Shown piece after piece: positions 27,081 to 36,268 of a stretch of 64,000 nucleotides of DNA. Location of the stretch: contig CALSRT010000002.1 of the NCBI GenBank assembly GCA_943788825.1, forward strand, positions 186,001 through 250,000, in the 5' to 3' direction. The notes beneath the pieces were generated by a model. The model was not told where the DNA came from and made no database searches. It worked only from the letters and a program-made list of their open reading frames with translations. Each line of letters starts with the position of its first letter. The stretch's first letter is position 1. This stretch comes from UBA4582 sp002389265 (lineage in GTDB: Bacteria > Pseudomonadota > Gammaproteobacteria > Pseudomonadales > Azotimanducaceae). A program made the position numbers and the translations under genes.

Positions 27081-29490
27081 TGAACGATCTTACGATTCTA
27101 CGAGTATCAAGGTTCTTAAGGGCCTGGAAGCGGTCAAAAAACGTCCTGGCATGTATATCGGCGACACTGACGACGGTACAGGCCTCCACCATATGGTGCA
27201 GGAGCTCGTAGATAACTCCATTGATGAAGCCTTGGAAGGTTACTGTTCCGAAATCAAAGTCATCATTCATCCAGATAACTATATCAGCGTCATGGACAAC
27301 GGTCGTGGCATACCCACTGACTTGCACGAAGGTGAGGGCAAATCCGCAGCAGAAGTGATTATGACCGTACTCCATGCGGGTGGAAAATTCGATGACAGCA
27401 ATTATAAAGTATCCGGCGGACTCCACGGCGTGGGTGTATCCGTCGTCAACGCACTATCAGAGGAGCTCGTCCTGACTATCTGGCGTGACGGCAAGGTATG
27501 GGAACAGGTTTATCATGATGGCGTCCCCGAAGCGCCATTAGCCGTGGTTGGCGAAACACTGCAAACGGGTACTAAGTGTCGATTTAAGCCGTCAGCCACC
27601 ACCTTCACTAACATCGAATTCCACTACGACATACTTGCAAAGAAGCTAAGAGAACTCTCGTTCCTCAATGCGGGTATCATTATCGACTTGGCAGATGAAC
27701 GTACTGGTCGAGAAGAACGATTCTGCTACGAAGGTGGACTGCGAACCTTCGTGGAATATTTGAACCAAAACAAGACAGGTTTGAACCAGATTTTTCACTG
27801 TAAGGCGAGTCGTGAAGATGGTATCTCCGTGGAAATCGCCATGCAATGGAACGATACTTATCAGGAATCGATCTTCGCATACACTAACAACATTCCTCAA
27901 AGTGATGGCGGCACCCATCTACAGGGCTTTCGCGCGGCGTTGACACGAACTTTGAATAATTACATTGACCGTGAGGGCATGGGTAAAAAAGCCCAAGCAA
28001 CCACTACTGGCGATGATGCTCGAGAGGGCTTGACGGCGGTCATATCGGTCAAGGTGCCCGACCCAAAATTCTCTTCTCAAACCAAAGACAAACTGGTTTC
28101 TTCTGAGGTCAAAACTGCAGTCGAACAAGAGATGGGCAATGCCTTCAGCGATTTTCTAATGGAGAATCCCCAGGAAGCCAAGTCAATCGTACAGAAGATG
28201 ATTGATGCGGCTCGGGCCAGAGAGGCTGCTCGAAAGGCTCGGGAAATGACCCGCCGCAAAGGCGCGTTGGACATCGCCGGTTTGCCCGGCAAGTTAGCTG
28301 ACTGCCAGGAGAAGGATCCGGCTCTGTCTGAAATTTACCTGGTAGAGGGTGATTCTGCTGGTGGCTCGGCGAAACAGGGAAGGGATCGTAAAAACCAAGC
28401 GATCCTACCCCTCAAAGGTAAGATCCTGAATGTTGAAAAGGCACGTTTTGACAAAATGTTGTCGTCGGCAGAGGTGGGAACCCTGATTACTGCTTTGGGC
28501 TGTGGTATAGGGCGTGACGAATTTAATCCGGATAAGCTGCGTTACCATCATATTATTATCATGACCGATGCCGACGTGGATGGTGCTCATATCAAGACCT
28601 TGCTGCTGACCTTCTTCTTTCGGCATATGCGCGTGCTTATTGAACGGGGCCATGTCCTCATCGCTCAACCGCCACTGTATAAAGTCAAGCGCGGCAAACA
28701 GGAGCGTTATATTAAAGACGAGGACGCTTTGAACGCCTATCTATTCGAAGTTTCCATGGAAGACGCGAAGCTCATTCCCACTGCCGGTGCGCCGGCATTG
28801 GAAGGTGATGAACTTAGATCCTTGGCTCAGCACTATTTTACTGTTCAAACTCAAGTTAAACGTCTAGAGCGAGTCTTTCCCGCTGAAATACTGGATCTAA
28901 TGATTTACGCACCACGTTTAACTGTGGCGGAACTGAGTGATGAAGCGCGGGTGAAAGAGTGGTCTGCTGATCTCGAGGCGAGAACGTCAGTTGCCATCAA
29001 GAGCCGTACAGAATATCAGTTCACGGTTCGCGAAGATCTTGAACGGCACTTGTACTACCCCACATTAATTGTTATAAATCATGGGGTTAGCAGAGAGTAT
29101 GTGTTTACTCGAGAGTTCTTTCAGTCGAAAGACTACGAAGACTATACTGCCCTCGGTGATCAGATAACAAAACTGCTTCAAGCTGATGCGGTCATTATGA
29201 AGGGTGAAAAAGCGGAGCCAGCTCTGTCGCTTAAACAGGCCTTAGCGTGGTTGCAGCAAGAAGGTCTTCGTGGTCAGAGCCGTCAACGGTACAAGGGGCT
29301 CGGCGAAATGAACCCCGATCAACTTTGGGAAACCACCATGGATCCGCAACGCCGAACTATGTTGCGAGTCACTATCGAAGACGCGATCGCTGCGGACCAG
29401 TTGTTCAGTACTTTGATGGGTGATGCGGTGGAACCACGGAAAAACTTCATCGTCAGCAACGCTCTGGCAGTCGCTAACCTAGACGTTTAG
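27073..29490 (+). CDS. gyrB: DNA gyrase subunit B
   Basis: ATPase subunit of gyrase, which introduces negative supercoils and relieves stress ahead of forks. I use ATG 27073 (MSDERSYDSTSIKVLKGLEAV), with GGAGAG upstream, rather than the open frame extending to 27043, because it matches the usual N-terminus. GHKL ATPase motifs (DNGRGIPTDLHEGEGKSAAEVIMT, GGLHGVGVSVVNALS) precede the transducer and the TOPRIM motif VEGDSAGGSAKQGRDRK. At 805 residues it is of the E. coli length class with the insert in the TOPRIM domain. Its 3' end overlaps gmhB on the other strand by 17 bases. Confidence 0.97.
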   Translation: MSDERSYDSTSIKVLKGLEAVKKRPGMYIGDTDDGTGLHHMVQELVDNSIDEALEGYCSEIKVIIHPDNYISVMDNGRGIPTDLHEGEGKSAAEVIMTVLHAGGKFDDSNYKVSGGLHGVGVSVVNALSEELVLTIWRDGKVWEQVYHDGVPEAPLAVVGETLQTGTKCRFKPSATTFTNIEFHYDILAKKLRELSFLNAGIIIDLADERTGREERFCYEGGLRTFVEYLNQNKTGLNQIFHCKASREDGISVEIAMQWNDTYQESIFAYTNNIPQSDGGTHLQGFRAALTRTLNNYIDREGMGKKAQATTTGDDAREGLTAVISVKVPDPKFSSQTKDKLVSSEVKTAVEQEMGNAFSDFLMENPQEAKSIVQKMIDAARAREAARKAREMTRRKGALDIAGLPGKLADCQEKDPALSEIYLVEGDSAGGSAKQGRDRKNQAILPLKGKILNVEKARFDKMLSSAEVGTLITALGCGIGRDEFNPDKLRYHHIIIMTDADVDGAHIKTLLLTFFFRHMRVLIERGHVLIAQPPLYKVKRGKQERYIKDEDALNAYLFEVSMEDAKLIPTAGAPALEGDELRSLAQHYFTVQTQVKRLERVFPAEILDLMIYAPRLTVAELSDEARVKEWSADLEARTSVAIKSRTEYQFTVREDLERHLYYPTLIVINHGVSREYVFTREFFQSKDYEDYTALGDQITKLLQADAVIMKGEKAEPALSLKQALAWLQQEGLRGQSRQRYKGLGEMNPDQLWETTMDPQRRTMLRVTIEDAIAADQLFSTLMGDAVEPRKNFIVSNALAVANLDV

Positions 29491-30076
29491 GTTGGCGAAC
29501 TCCTAACCCATTCAGCGTCGTTACAATCGGAAATGCGCTGATTCGGGCTTTGGCGAACGCGGCGAGATCCGAATAGACTTCAATGGCCAATGCGCGTTGT
29601 TGAACAACCTTCAACGTCGCTGTGCCATTACCGGTGAGCACCAGAACGGGTTCTGCGTTGCCAGCGATGGCTGCGTCAATGTCCTTCACTGAATCACCGA
29701 CAAAGGTCAAGGTGCCTATCGTGCCTGGATGAAATTGTCGTATCTGATTCAGCAGTCCGGGTCGAGGCTTACGGCATTCACACGCTGCGTCAGGATGATG
29801 TGGGCAAAAGAAAATTTTCTCAACCTGCCCCCCGGCTGCACCGACTAACCGTAGCAGTTTAGCGTGCATGGCCTCTAAGTCTGTGAGGTAAAACTTTTGG
29901 CGGGCCAGACCCGCTTGGTTGGTAGCCACATAGATCTTGTGACCGGCCTGAGACAGGCTAGCGATTGCCTGGATGCTACCCGGCAGCGGTACCCACTCGT
30001 CCGCTGATTTAATATAGTCTGGCGAGTCGAGGTTGATCACGCCATCTCTGTCTAAAACGATAATTGAATCAGCCAC
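29474..30076 (-). CDS. gmhB: D-glycero-beta-D-manno-heptose-1,7-bisphosphate 7-phosphatase
   Basis: HAD-family phosphatase in the ADP-heptose pathway for the LPS inner core. The nucleophile motif VLDRDGVIN is at residues 7-15 and the zinc-binding loop CPHHPDAACECRKP near 92-105, which is diagnostic for GmhB among HAD enzymes. The last Asp motif is FVGDSVKDIDAA. It lies 36 bases downstream of glyS on the same strand and its 3' end overlaps gyrB convergently by 17 bases. Confidence 0.93.
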   Translation of the reverse strand: MADSIIVLDRDGVINLDSPDYIKSADEWVPLPGSIQAIASLSQAGHKIYVATNQAGLARQKFYLTDLEAMHAKLLRLVGAAGGQVEKIFFCPHHPDAACECRKPRPGLLNQIRQFHPGTIGTLTFVGDSVKDIDAAIAGNAEPVLVLTGNGTATLKVVQQRALAIEVYSDLAAFAKARISAFPIVTTLNGLGVRQPKRLG

Positions 30077-30112
30077 GACTCAGTTCCTCGCCGACTGGCT
30101 TTGCCCCGACAC

Positions 30113-32179
30113 TCATTGAAGCAACGAGAAGTCGGCGATATCCAAAAATAAAGTGCGCATCTTCTGGAGTGTTGCCAGCCGGTTCGCTCTTATTGCAGGT
30201 TCCTCAGCCATGACCATGACCTCATCAAAATAGGCATCAATCGTACTTTGCAGTGCCGCGAGGGTCAGGCATTTGGCTTTATAATCCTGTTCAAGATCCT
30301 CATGCGGTGCCTGCATATCTGCCTCCGCCACGCCTAGTGCGGCAAATAACGCGCTTTCTGCCGGTGACTGGAACAGCGCCGTATCGATGCTGGCATCGAT
30401 CGCTCCCGCTTTCTTTAAAATATTCGCGACCCGCTTGTTGGCGGCGATCAGATTCTCGGCTTGGGGTTGAGCGCGAAACTCTTGAATCGATCGGACTCTT
30501 CTGTCGCAGTCCCCAAGATCCGTGATGACCTGGTGACTAAATCGCACGGCATTGAACGTGTCGCCGGGTACGCCTTGATCCTGATACCAAGTACCTAGAC
30601 GATCCAATAAATAGTCGTACACTGCTGTCGTTGAGAAGTCTGGACTATGCTGGCCGGCCGCCATCGCCAGCGTTTCTCGAATATCCAGCTTGAGTCCAGC
30701 CTGAATGCAGATACGAATGACCCCAAGGGTCTGGCGCCGCAACGCAAAGGGATCCTTGGAACCCGTGGGCGGCTGGTCGATACCAAACAGGCCTGTCAGC
30801 GTATCGAGCTTATCTGCGATCGCGACGGCCTGACCGGTGGCACTCGTTGGCAATTCTCCACCGGAAAAGCTCGGCAGGTAATGCTCCTTAATGGCCTGTA
30901 CAACCGCTTCCGGTTCACCGTCGTGGTGAGCGTAATAGCCGCCCATAAGACCCTGCAGTTCCGGAAATTCACCGACCATTGAGGCCACCAGGTCAGCCTT
31001 GCACAATAATCCGGCACGCTGCGCCAGGCTGACGTCTTCGCCGATTTGCTCGGCGATGAACCCAGCTATGCGGGAAATGCGCTTGGCCTTATCCAAGTAG
31101 GTGCCCAGTTTAGCCTGAAATACTACATTGCCGAGACGCTCGAGATTACTCTCGAGTGTCGTTTGCTGATCCCGTCGATAGAAGAAAGCTGCGTCAGCCA
31201 GCCGAGGAGAAATAACTCGCTCGTTGCCCGCGATAACGGCTTGTGGATCTTTACTCTCGATATTCGCGATAGTCACAAACCGCGGCAGAAGCTTGCCCTG
31301 TAAATCCACGAGATGAAAATACCGCTGGTGCGATTTCATCGCTGAGATCAATGCTTCCCCTGGCACACTCAAAAATGCTGGGTCGAATTTACCGCTCAGA
31401 GCGACGGGCCACTCAACCAAAGACGTGACCTCATCAAGTAACTCTGGATCGATAATGACACGCGCATTTTCAAGCGCCTCAACCTTAGCCAGTTGCTCAC
31501 TGATGAGTGATTTCCTGGCCTCGAAATCAACAATCACATAATTATCTCTGAGCACCTCAGCATACTCGTTTGCAGACTTGATGTTGATTAAGCCACTGCT
31601 CATGAAGCGATGGCCGAGAGTCGTTCTTCCAGAGTCACAATTGAGAATCCTTGCGGGTAAAATTTCTTCGCCATAGAGAAGAATCAAGGAGTGTACTGGC
31701 CTGACAAACTCAACTCGGCTCGCGCCCCAGTGCATTTTACGATCGATTGGCAGCGTGCTAAGACTCTTTAACAGGATGTCGCCAATCAGTTCTCGTATAT
31801 TGCCGCCAGGTTTGTGTTGTTGGTAAACCAGCCAAGTGCCTTTGGATGTTTCTAGCTTTTCCAGCATGTCGGGGTTGTCCAGTCCACAAGAGCGCATAAA
31901 TCCAGTCAGCGCTTTCGAAGGCTTGCCCTCACTATCATAAGCGGCCTGTAAAGCTGGACCGCGCCGCTCTATTGATTGGTCAGGTTGCTGTTCTGCCAAA
32001 TCAGAAACGAGGAAAGCAAGCCGTCGAGGTGTTGCGTAACTAGTAACAGTCTTGAAATCGAACTGAGATTTTTTAAGTTCGGCGTCAATATTATTCACAA
32101 GAGACTTGATCAATGGACCAAGAGATTTTGGCGGAAGCTCTTCAGTCTGCAACTCAAATAAGAGATCTTTAACTATCAC
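30113..32179 (-). CDS. glyS: glycyl-tRNA synthetase beta subunit
   Basis: Beta chain of the alpha2beta2 bacterial glycyl-tRNA synthetase; it recognises the tRNA and carries an HD-like and an anticodon-binding region. The 688 residues begin with the typical KDLLFELQTEELPPKSLGPL and include MHWGASRVEFVRPVHSLI. It overlaps the glyQ stop by 11 bases, so the subunits are translationally coupled. Confidence 0.97.
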   Translation of the reverse strand: MIVKDLLFELQTEELPPKSLGPLIKSLVNNIDAELKKSQFDFKTVTSYATPRRLAFLVSDLAEQQPDQSIERRGPALQAAYDSEGKPSKALTGFMRSCGLDNPDMLEKLETSKGTWLVYQQHKPGGNIRELIGDILLKSLSTLPIDRKMHWGASRVEFVRPVHSLILLYGEEILPARILNCDSGRTTLGHRFMSSGLINIKSANEYAEVLRDNYVIVDFEARKSLISEQLAKVEALENARVIIDPELLDEVTSLVEWPVALSGKFDPAFLSVPGEALISAMKSHQRYFHLVDLQGKLLPRFVTIANIESKDPQAVIAGNERVISPRLADAAFFYRRDQQTTLESNLERLGNVVFQAKLGTYLDKAKRISRIAGFIAEQIGEDVSLAQRAGLLCKADLVASMVGEFPELQGLMGGYYAHHDGEPEAVVQAIKEHYLPSFSGGELPTSATGQAVAIADKLDTLTGLFGIDQPPTGSKDPFALRRQTLGVIRICIQAGLKLDIRETLAMAAGQHSPDFSTTAVYDYLLDRLGTWYQDQGVPGDTFNAVRFSHQVITDLGDCDRRVRSIQEFRAQPQAENLIAANKRVANILKKAGAIDASIDTALFQSPAESALFAALGVAEADMQAPHEDLEQDYKAKCLTLAALQSTIDAYFDEVMVMAEEPAIRANRLATLQKMRTLFLDIADFSLLQ

Positions 32180-33101
32180 TGATCACCTCCTGGAGAAGCG
32201 TTTGCTTAATAGCGTCATCGGCCAGCGGAAAATCGAGTGCCTGCCTTGAATCAAAGTAGGCTTGAGCGACAGCCCGAGAAAGGGCTCGGACCCGTAAGAT
32301 AAATCTTTGTCGCTCTGTTACCGAAACCGCTTGGCGAGCATCAAGTAAATTGAATGCATGGGATGCTTTCATTACAAACTCATAAGCGGGCAAAGGCAAA
32401 GATGCAGCCAATAGCCGAGTGGTTTCTGCTTCGCAAAAATCGAATTGGGCAAACAATGCGTTGACGTCGGCGTAATCAAAATTATAAGCAGACATCTCGA
32501 CTTCATACTGGTGGAAGACATCGGCATAGGTCACCGTCGCCGTATCAGATTTGCTCCAGATGAGTTGCTGAAAATCTTCGACGCCTTGCAGATAGAGTGC
32601 CAGGCGCTCGAGACCATAGGTAATCTCACCCGTGACGGGATAGCATTCGAGCCCACCAACCTGTTGGAAATAGGTGAATTGAGTTATTTCCATGCCATCC
32701 ATCCAGACTTCCCAACCGAGGCCCCAGGCGCCAAGCGTCGGAGATTCCCAGTTGTCTTCGACAAAACGAATGTCATGTACTAGTGGGTCTATGCCTAAGT
32801 GACGTAGCGAGTCGAGATACAATGCCTGAATGTTTTCTGGCGATGGTTTAAGCATGACCTGAAACTGGTAATAATATTGATAGCGGTTGGGGTTTTCGCC
32901 GTACCGACCATCTGTTGGTCGTCGGCATGGCTGAACATAGGCCGCTTGCCAGCTTTCTGGACCAATAGCGCGCAAGAACGTCGCTGGATGAAAGGTCCCG
33001 GCACCGACCTCCATATCGTAGGGTTGCATTAATACACAGCCTTGATCTGCCCAGTAGCGCTGCAGAGTCAAAATCATGTCCTGGAAAGTGGCTACGCTCA
33101 T
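32169..33101 (-). CDS. glyQ: glycyl-tRNA synthetase alpha subunit
   Basis: Catalytic chain of the tetrameric glycyl-tRNA synthetase, a class II enzyme. The 310 residues contain TFQDMILTLQRYWADQGC at the start, then MEVGAGTFHPATFLRAIGPE and the class II motif 2 region PCRRPTDGRYGENPNR. First gene of the glyQ-glyS-gmhB run, divergent from tag. Confidence 0.98.
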   Translation of the reverse strand: MSVATFQDMILTLQRYWADQGCVLMQPYDMEVGAGTFHPATFLRAIGPESWQAAYVQPCRRPTDGRYGENPNRYQYYYQFQVMLKPSPENIQALYLDSLRHLGIDPLVHDIRFVEDNWESPTLGAWGLGWEVWMDGMEITQFTYFQQVGGLECYPVTGEITYGLERLALYLQGVEDFQQLIWSKSDTATVTYADVFHQYEVEMSAYNFDYADVNALFAQFDFCEAETTRLLAASLPLPAYEFVMKASHAFNLLDARQAVSVTERQRFILRVRALSRAVAQAYFDSRQALDFPLADDAIKQTLLQEVISDS

Positions 33102-33276
33102 GTATCTGGCCTAACAATGAAATGGCGCTCAGTATACCGAAGGAGTGGGAGTCATGGCCATCGGTGTAGCCGAATGTTCGTGACGATAAAGTCCTGTAGA
33201 ATAATGCAGGAAGGTCCGGTGGTGGCACCGAAAGCTCGATATCAGCAGTGGATCGGTATAATTGGAGGGTTTATGG

Positions 33277-33864
33277 ATGGCAACAGAAGACTTGATTCGG
33301 TGTGACTGGTGTCAGGGTGACGAGCTTTATCGAAGCTATCATGACGAGGTCTGGGGTTACCCCGAGTTTGATGATCGAGTGCTGTTCGAGTATTTACTGC
33401 TCGAAGGCGCTCAGGCCGGACTCAGCTGGATCACGATTCTGCGCAAGCAAGAGAACTATCGGTTGGCCTTAGACGGTTTTGATCCAGAATTGATCGCCCG
33501 TTACGGCGACCAAAAGAAAGCCGAGTTGCTCGGCAATGCGGGCATCGTGCGCAATCGGTTGAAAATTGACAGCTGTATTACAAATGCGCGCAGTTATCTT
33601 GCCATTTTGGATTCAGGCCGCCAGTTTAAGGATTATCTTTGGGACTTCGTGGACGGTCGGCCCATTCAAAATCAATTCGTCTCAATCGCTGATGTACCGG
33701 CGAAGACTGCCGTGTCAGATGCGTTGAGTAAGCGTCTAAAAGCCGATGGCTTCAAATTTGTCGGCACCACGATTTGTTATGCGTTGATGCAGGCGACGGG
33801 CATGGTAAATGACCATCTCGTTTCTTGCCACCGGCATCGCGACTGTGCGGCTGCCTGTCCATGA
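33277..33864 (+). CDS. tag: DNA-3-methyladenine glycosylase I
   Basis: Removes 3-methyladenine from alkylated DNA in base-excision repair. The zinc snap of TagI is visible: CDWC near the N-terminus with the downstream HDEVWG, and the C-terminal HLVSCHRHRDC. The helix-hairpin-helix core region QAGLSWITILRKQENY is typical. ATG at 33277 is chosen because GGAGGG lies seven bases upstream; an upstream in-frame TTG at 33262 lies on that site itself. Its stop overlaps the lpxL start (ATGA). Confidence 0.95.
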   Translation: MATEDLIRCDWCQGDELYRSYHDEVWGYPEFDDRVLFEYLLLEGAQAGLSWITILRKQENYRLALDGFDPELIARYGDQKKAELLGNAGIVRNRLKIDSCITNARSYLAILDSGRQFKDYLWDFVDGRPIQNQFVSIADVPAKTAVSDALSKRLKADGFKFVGTTICYALMQATGMVNDHLVSCHRHRDCAAACP

Positions 33865-34772
33865 GTAACGAAATTAATGAAGGTCTACCGCCCAACCCTA
33901 TTGCTGTCATTATGGTATGGGTCCTCTTGCGCTGCCTGGCGAGTTTACCACTGGGCTTAAGCCAGTGGCTCGGTCGGCGCCTGGGTACCTGCTTGTTCTG
34001 GTTCAAGGCGCGTGCCGCGAGCGTCACAGAGATTAACCTTCGAGCCTGCGATATGTTTCCCGCTGACATGAAGCCGGATCATCTTGTCAAATCCAGCCTG
34101 CAGCACATGGGGCAGACGATCATGGAAACACCGGCTATTTGGCTCGGTTCTCGGCGCCGAATTGACAGCTGGATCAACAAGGTGGAAGGCGAATCTCTAT
34201 TGGATGAGGCGATTGCACTGGGGAACGGCGTCGTTATTCTGCTGCCCCATTTCGGTAATTGGGAGTTGCTGAATGTATTTTTTGCGCGCCGCCAGCCCAT
34301 GACAGCCTTGTATCAGCCCCCGGCGAAGGCCTATTTGCGACCGATTATGGCAGCGGTGCGAAAGAATTTTGGGAATGAAATGGTGCCCACTAACCGCGCC
34401 GGCGTAGCGCAACTATACCGGCGCTTGCGAGAGGGTCGTGTCGTCGCCGTCTTGCCTGATCAGGTGCCCAGCAGCGGCGAGTTCGTGCCATTTTTTGGAC
34501 GGCCAGCGTTCACCGACCGGCTGCTGACCCGATTGATCCAAAAAACCGGCGCCAGGGTGGTCACGTGTGTTGTTATTCGTGAGCCTGGCGGGCAAGGCTT
34601 TACCGTGCGGTTCGGTATTCCTGATGCGGACGTGTATGCCGACGACTCCATGCAATCAATGCTAGGGCTTAACAAGAGCATTGAACAATGTGTGCGGATT
34701 GATCCGAAGCAATACCAGTGGGAGTACAAACGTTTTCGCCGCTACCCTGAGGGCAGCATTCCACTTTACTGA
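33861..34772 (+). CDS. lipid A biosynthesis acyltransferase (LpxL/HtrB family)
   Basis: Inner-membrane enzyme that adds a secondary acyl chain to the lipid A precursor. The 303 residues have an N-terminal hydrophobic helix (about 10-35) and the catalytic HFGNWE motif (the HX4D/E charge relay) near residue 130. The downstream VLPDQVPSSGEFVPFFGRPAF segment is conserved in LpxL/LpxM. I start at ATG 33861, which overlaps the tag stop by 4 bases, rather than at the upstream in-frame codon at 33825. LpxL and LpxM cannot be separated from sequence alone. Confidence 0.9.
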   Translation: MSNEINEGLPPNPIAVIMVWVLLRCLASLPLGLSQWLGRRLGTCLFWFKARAASVTEINLRACDMFPADMKPDHLVKSSLQHMGQTIMETPAIWLGSRRRIDSWINKVEGESLLDEAIALGNGVVILLPHFGNWELLNVFFARRQPMTALYQPPAKAYLRPIMAAVRKNFGNEMVPTNRAGVAQLYRRLREGRVVAVLPDQVPSSGEFVPFFGRPAFTDRLLTRLIQKTGARVVTCVVIREPGGQGFTVRFGIPDADVYADDSMQSMLGLNKSIEQCVRIDPKQYQWEYKRFRRYPEGSIPLY

Positions 34773-34810
34773 TTAGCCGCCATGAGACGGGTATTCTGCC
34801 GCTATAGACG

Positions 34811-36259
34811 CTATTTGCGCCAGAACATCGGGGTAAACAAGACCAGCAACGTAAAGATCTCGAGGCGACCGAGCATCATGGAAAAGCACAGGATGAGTTT
34901 CGCGGTATCGCTGATGTCGCCGTAGTGTTGAGCGACGCTGCCAAGGCCTGGCCCAAGATTATTAATGGTTGCGCCGACCGCTGAAAATGCACTGCTGAAA
35001 TCCAGACCGCAGGCCATCATGGCCAGCAACATAAATAAGAAAATCACCACGTAGATCGAGAAGAACCCCCAGACAGAATCGATAACCCCAGCTGAGACAG
35101 GGCGACGATTGAGTTTGATGGGGAAGATAGCATTGGGATGAATCAACCGGTGAATTTCTCGAATCCCCTGTTTGCAGATCAGCATGACGCGCATGACTTT
35201 CATGCCACCACCGGTAGATCCGGCACAAGCGCCGGTAAACGCGCCGAGAAATATCAGATACGGCAGCATGTTTGGCCAGGTACTGAAATCGGCGGTCGCG
35301 AAGCCGGTGGTTGTGAAAATCGATACCACTTCAAAAGCGGCAAATCGAAATGCAGTTGGCATCTCGTAGGTACCGAATGATACGAGTCCAGCCGTGACGA
35401 TAACGGTGCCAATGACGAGTAACAACAGGTAGAAGAAAACCTCATCGTCGCGAAGATAATGCAAAACCGTACGTTCCCTCCAGCCAAAAAAATGCAGCCC
35501 GAAATTGATACCCGCAAGCGCCATAAAAAAGATCGCAACCATCTCAATCGCTACGGAGTCGAAGTAACCGATGCTTGCGTCGTGGGTTGAGAAACCGCCG
35601 ATGGCGATAGTCGAAAAACTGTGGCAGATTGCATCGAACAAGGACATGCCCGCGATCCAGTAAGCGGCGGCACAGGCTACGGTGAGACCAATATAAATAG
35701 ACCACAGAGCGACGGCCGTTTGCTTGATTCTCGGGGTGAGCTTGCTGTCCTTTAAAGGCCCGGGCGTTTCTGCTCGATAAAGCTGCATCCCACCAATGCC
35801 TAGCATGGGTAGTATGGCAACAGCGAGTACGATGATGCCCATACCGCCGAGCCACTGCAGTTGTTGGCGATAAAACAGGATTGAGGCGGGTAAATCATCG
35901 ATCCCGGTAATGACGGTTGCGCCGGTGGTGGTGAGGCCTGAAAAGGACTCAAACAGCGCGTCTGGCCAGCTTAGGTTGATACCACTCTCCTGGACCATGG
36001 GAATCGCGCCGAAGCAGCCCAGCGCCATATAAAATAAAAATGTGATAAGAAAGCCGTCTTTGGTTCGCATTTCTTGATGGTGTTTTCGAAACAAGCCGAA
36101 TAAGACCGCGCCCGCGGAAAACGTCAAGGCGAAAGTATCGATAAAGATAATGCTGACGCCGTCGGCAAATAACCAGGAAACCAGGATCGGCGGCAACATG
36201 GTCAAACTGAAGATCATCAGGAGGCTGCCAAGTATTCTGAAGGCAATTTGAATATGCAT
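34811..36259 (-). CDS. trkH: Trk potassium uptake channel TrkH
   Basis: Membrane channel subunit of the Trk low-affinity K+ system, gated by TrkA. The 482 residues form about ten to twelve membrane helices in four M1-P-M2 repeats, with selectivity-filter segments such as SGLTTTGATVITG, TIAIGGFSTHD and TTTGFATADF. It lies 9 bases after trkA on the same strand. Confidence 0.95.
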   Translation of the reverse strand: MHIQIAFRILGSLLMIFSLTMLPPILVSWLFADGVSIIFIDTFALTFSAGAVLFGLFRKHHQEMRTKDGFLITFLFYMALGCFGAIPMVQESGINLSWPDALFESFSGLTTTGATVITGIDDLPASILFYRQQLQWLGGMGIIVLAVAILPMLGIGGMQLYRAETPGPLKDSKLTPRIKQTAVALWSIYIGLTVACAAAYWIAGMSLFDAICHSFSTIAIGGFSTHDASIGYFDSVAIEMVAIFFMALAGINFGLHFFGWRERTVLHYLRDDEVFFYLLLLVIGTVIVTAGLVSFGTYEMPTAFRFAAFEVVSIFTTTGFATADFSTWPNMLPYLIFLGAFTGACAGSTGGGMKVMRVMLICKQGIREIHRLIHPNAIFPIKLNRRPVSAGVIDSVWGFFSIYVVIFLFMLLAMMACGLDFSSAFSAVGATINNLGPGLGSVAQHYGDISDTAKLILCFSMMLGRLEIFTLLVLFTPMFWRK

Positions 36260-36268
36260 GGGTTACCG

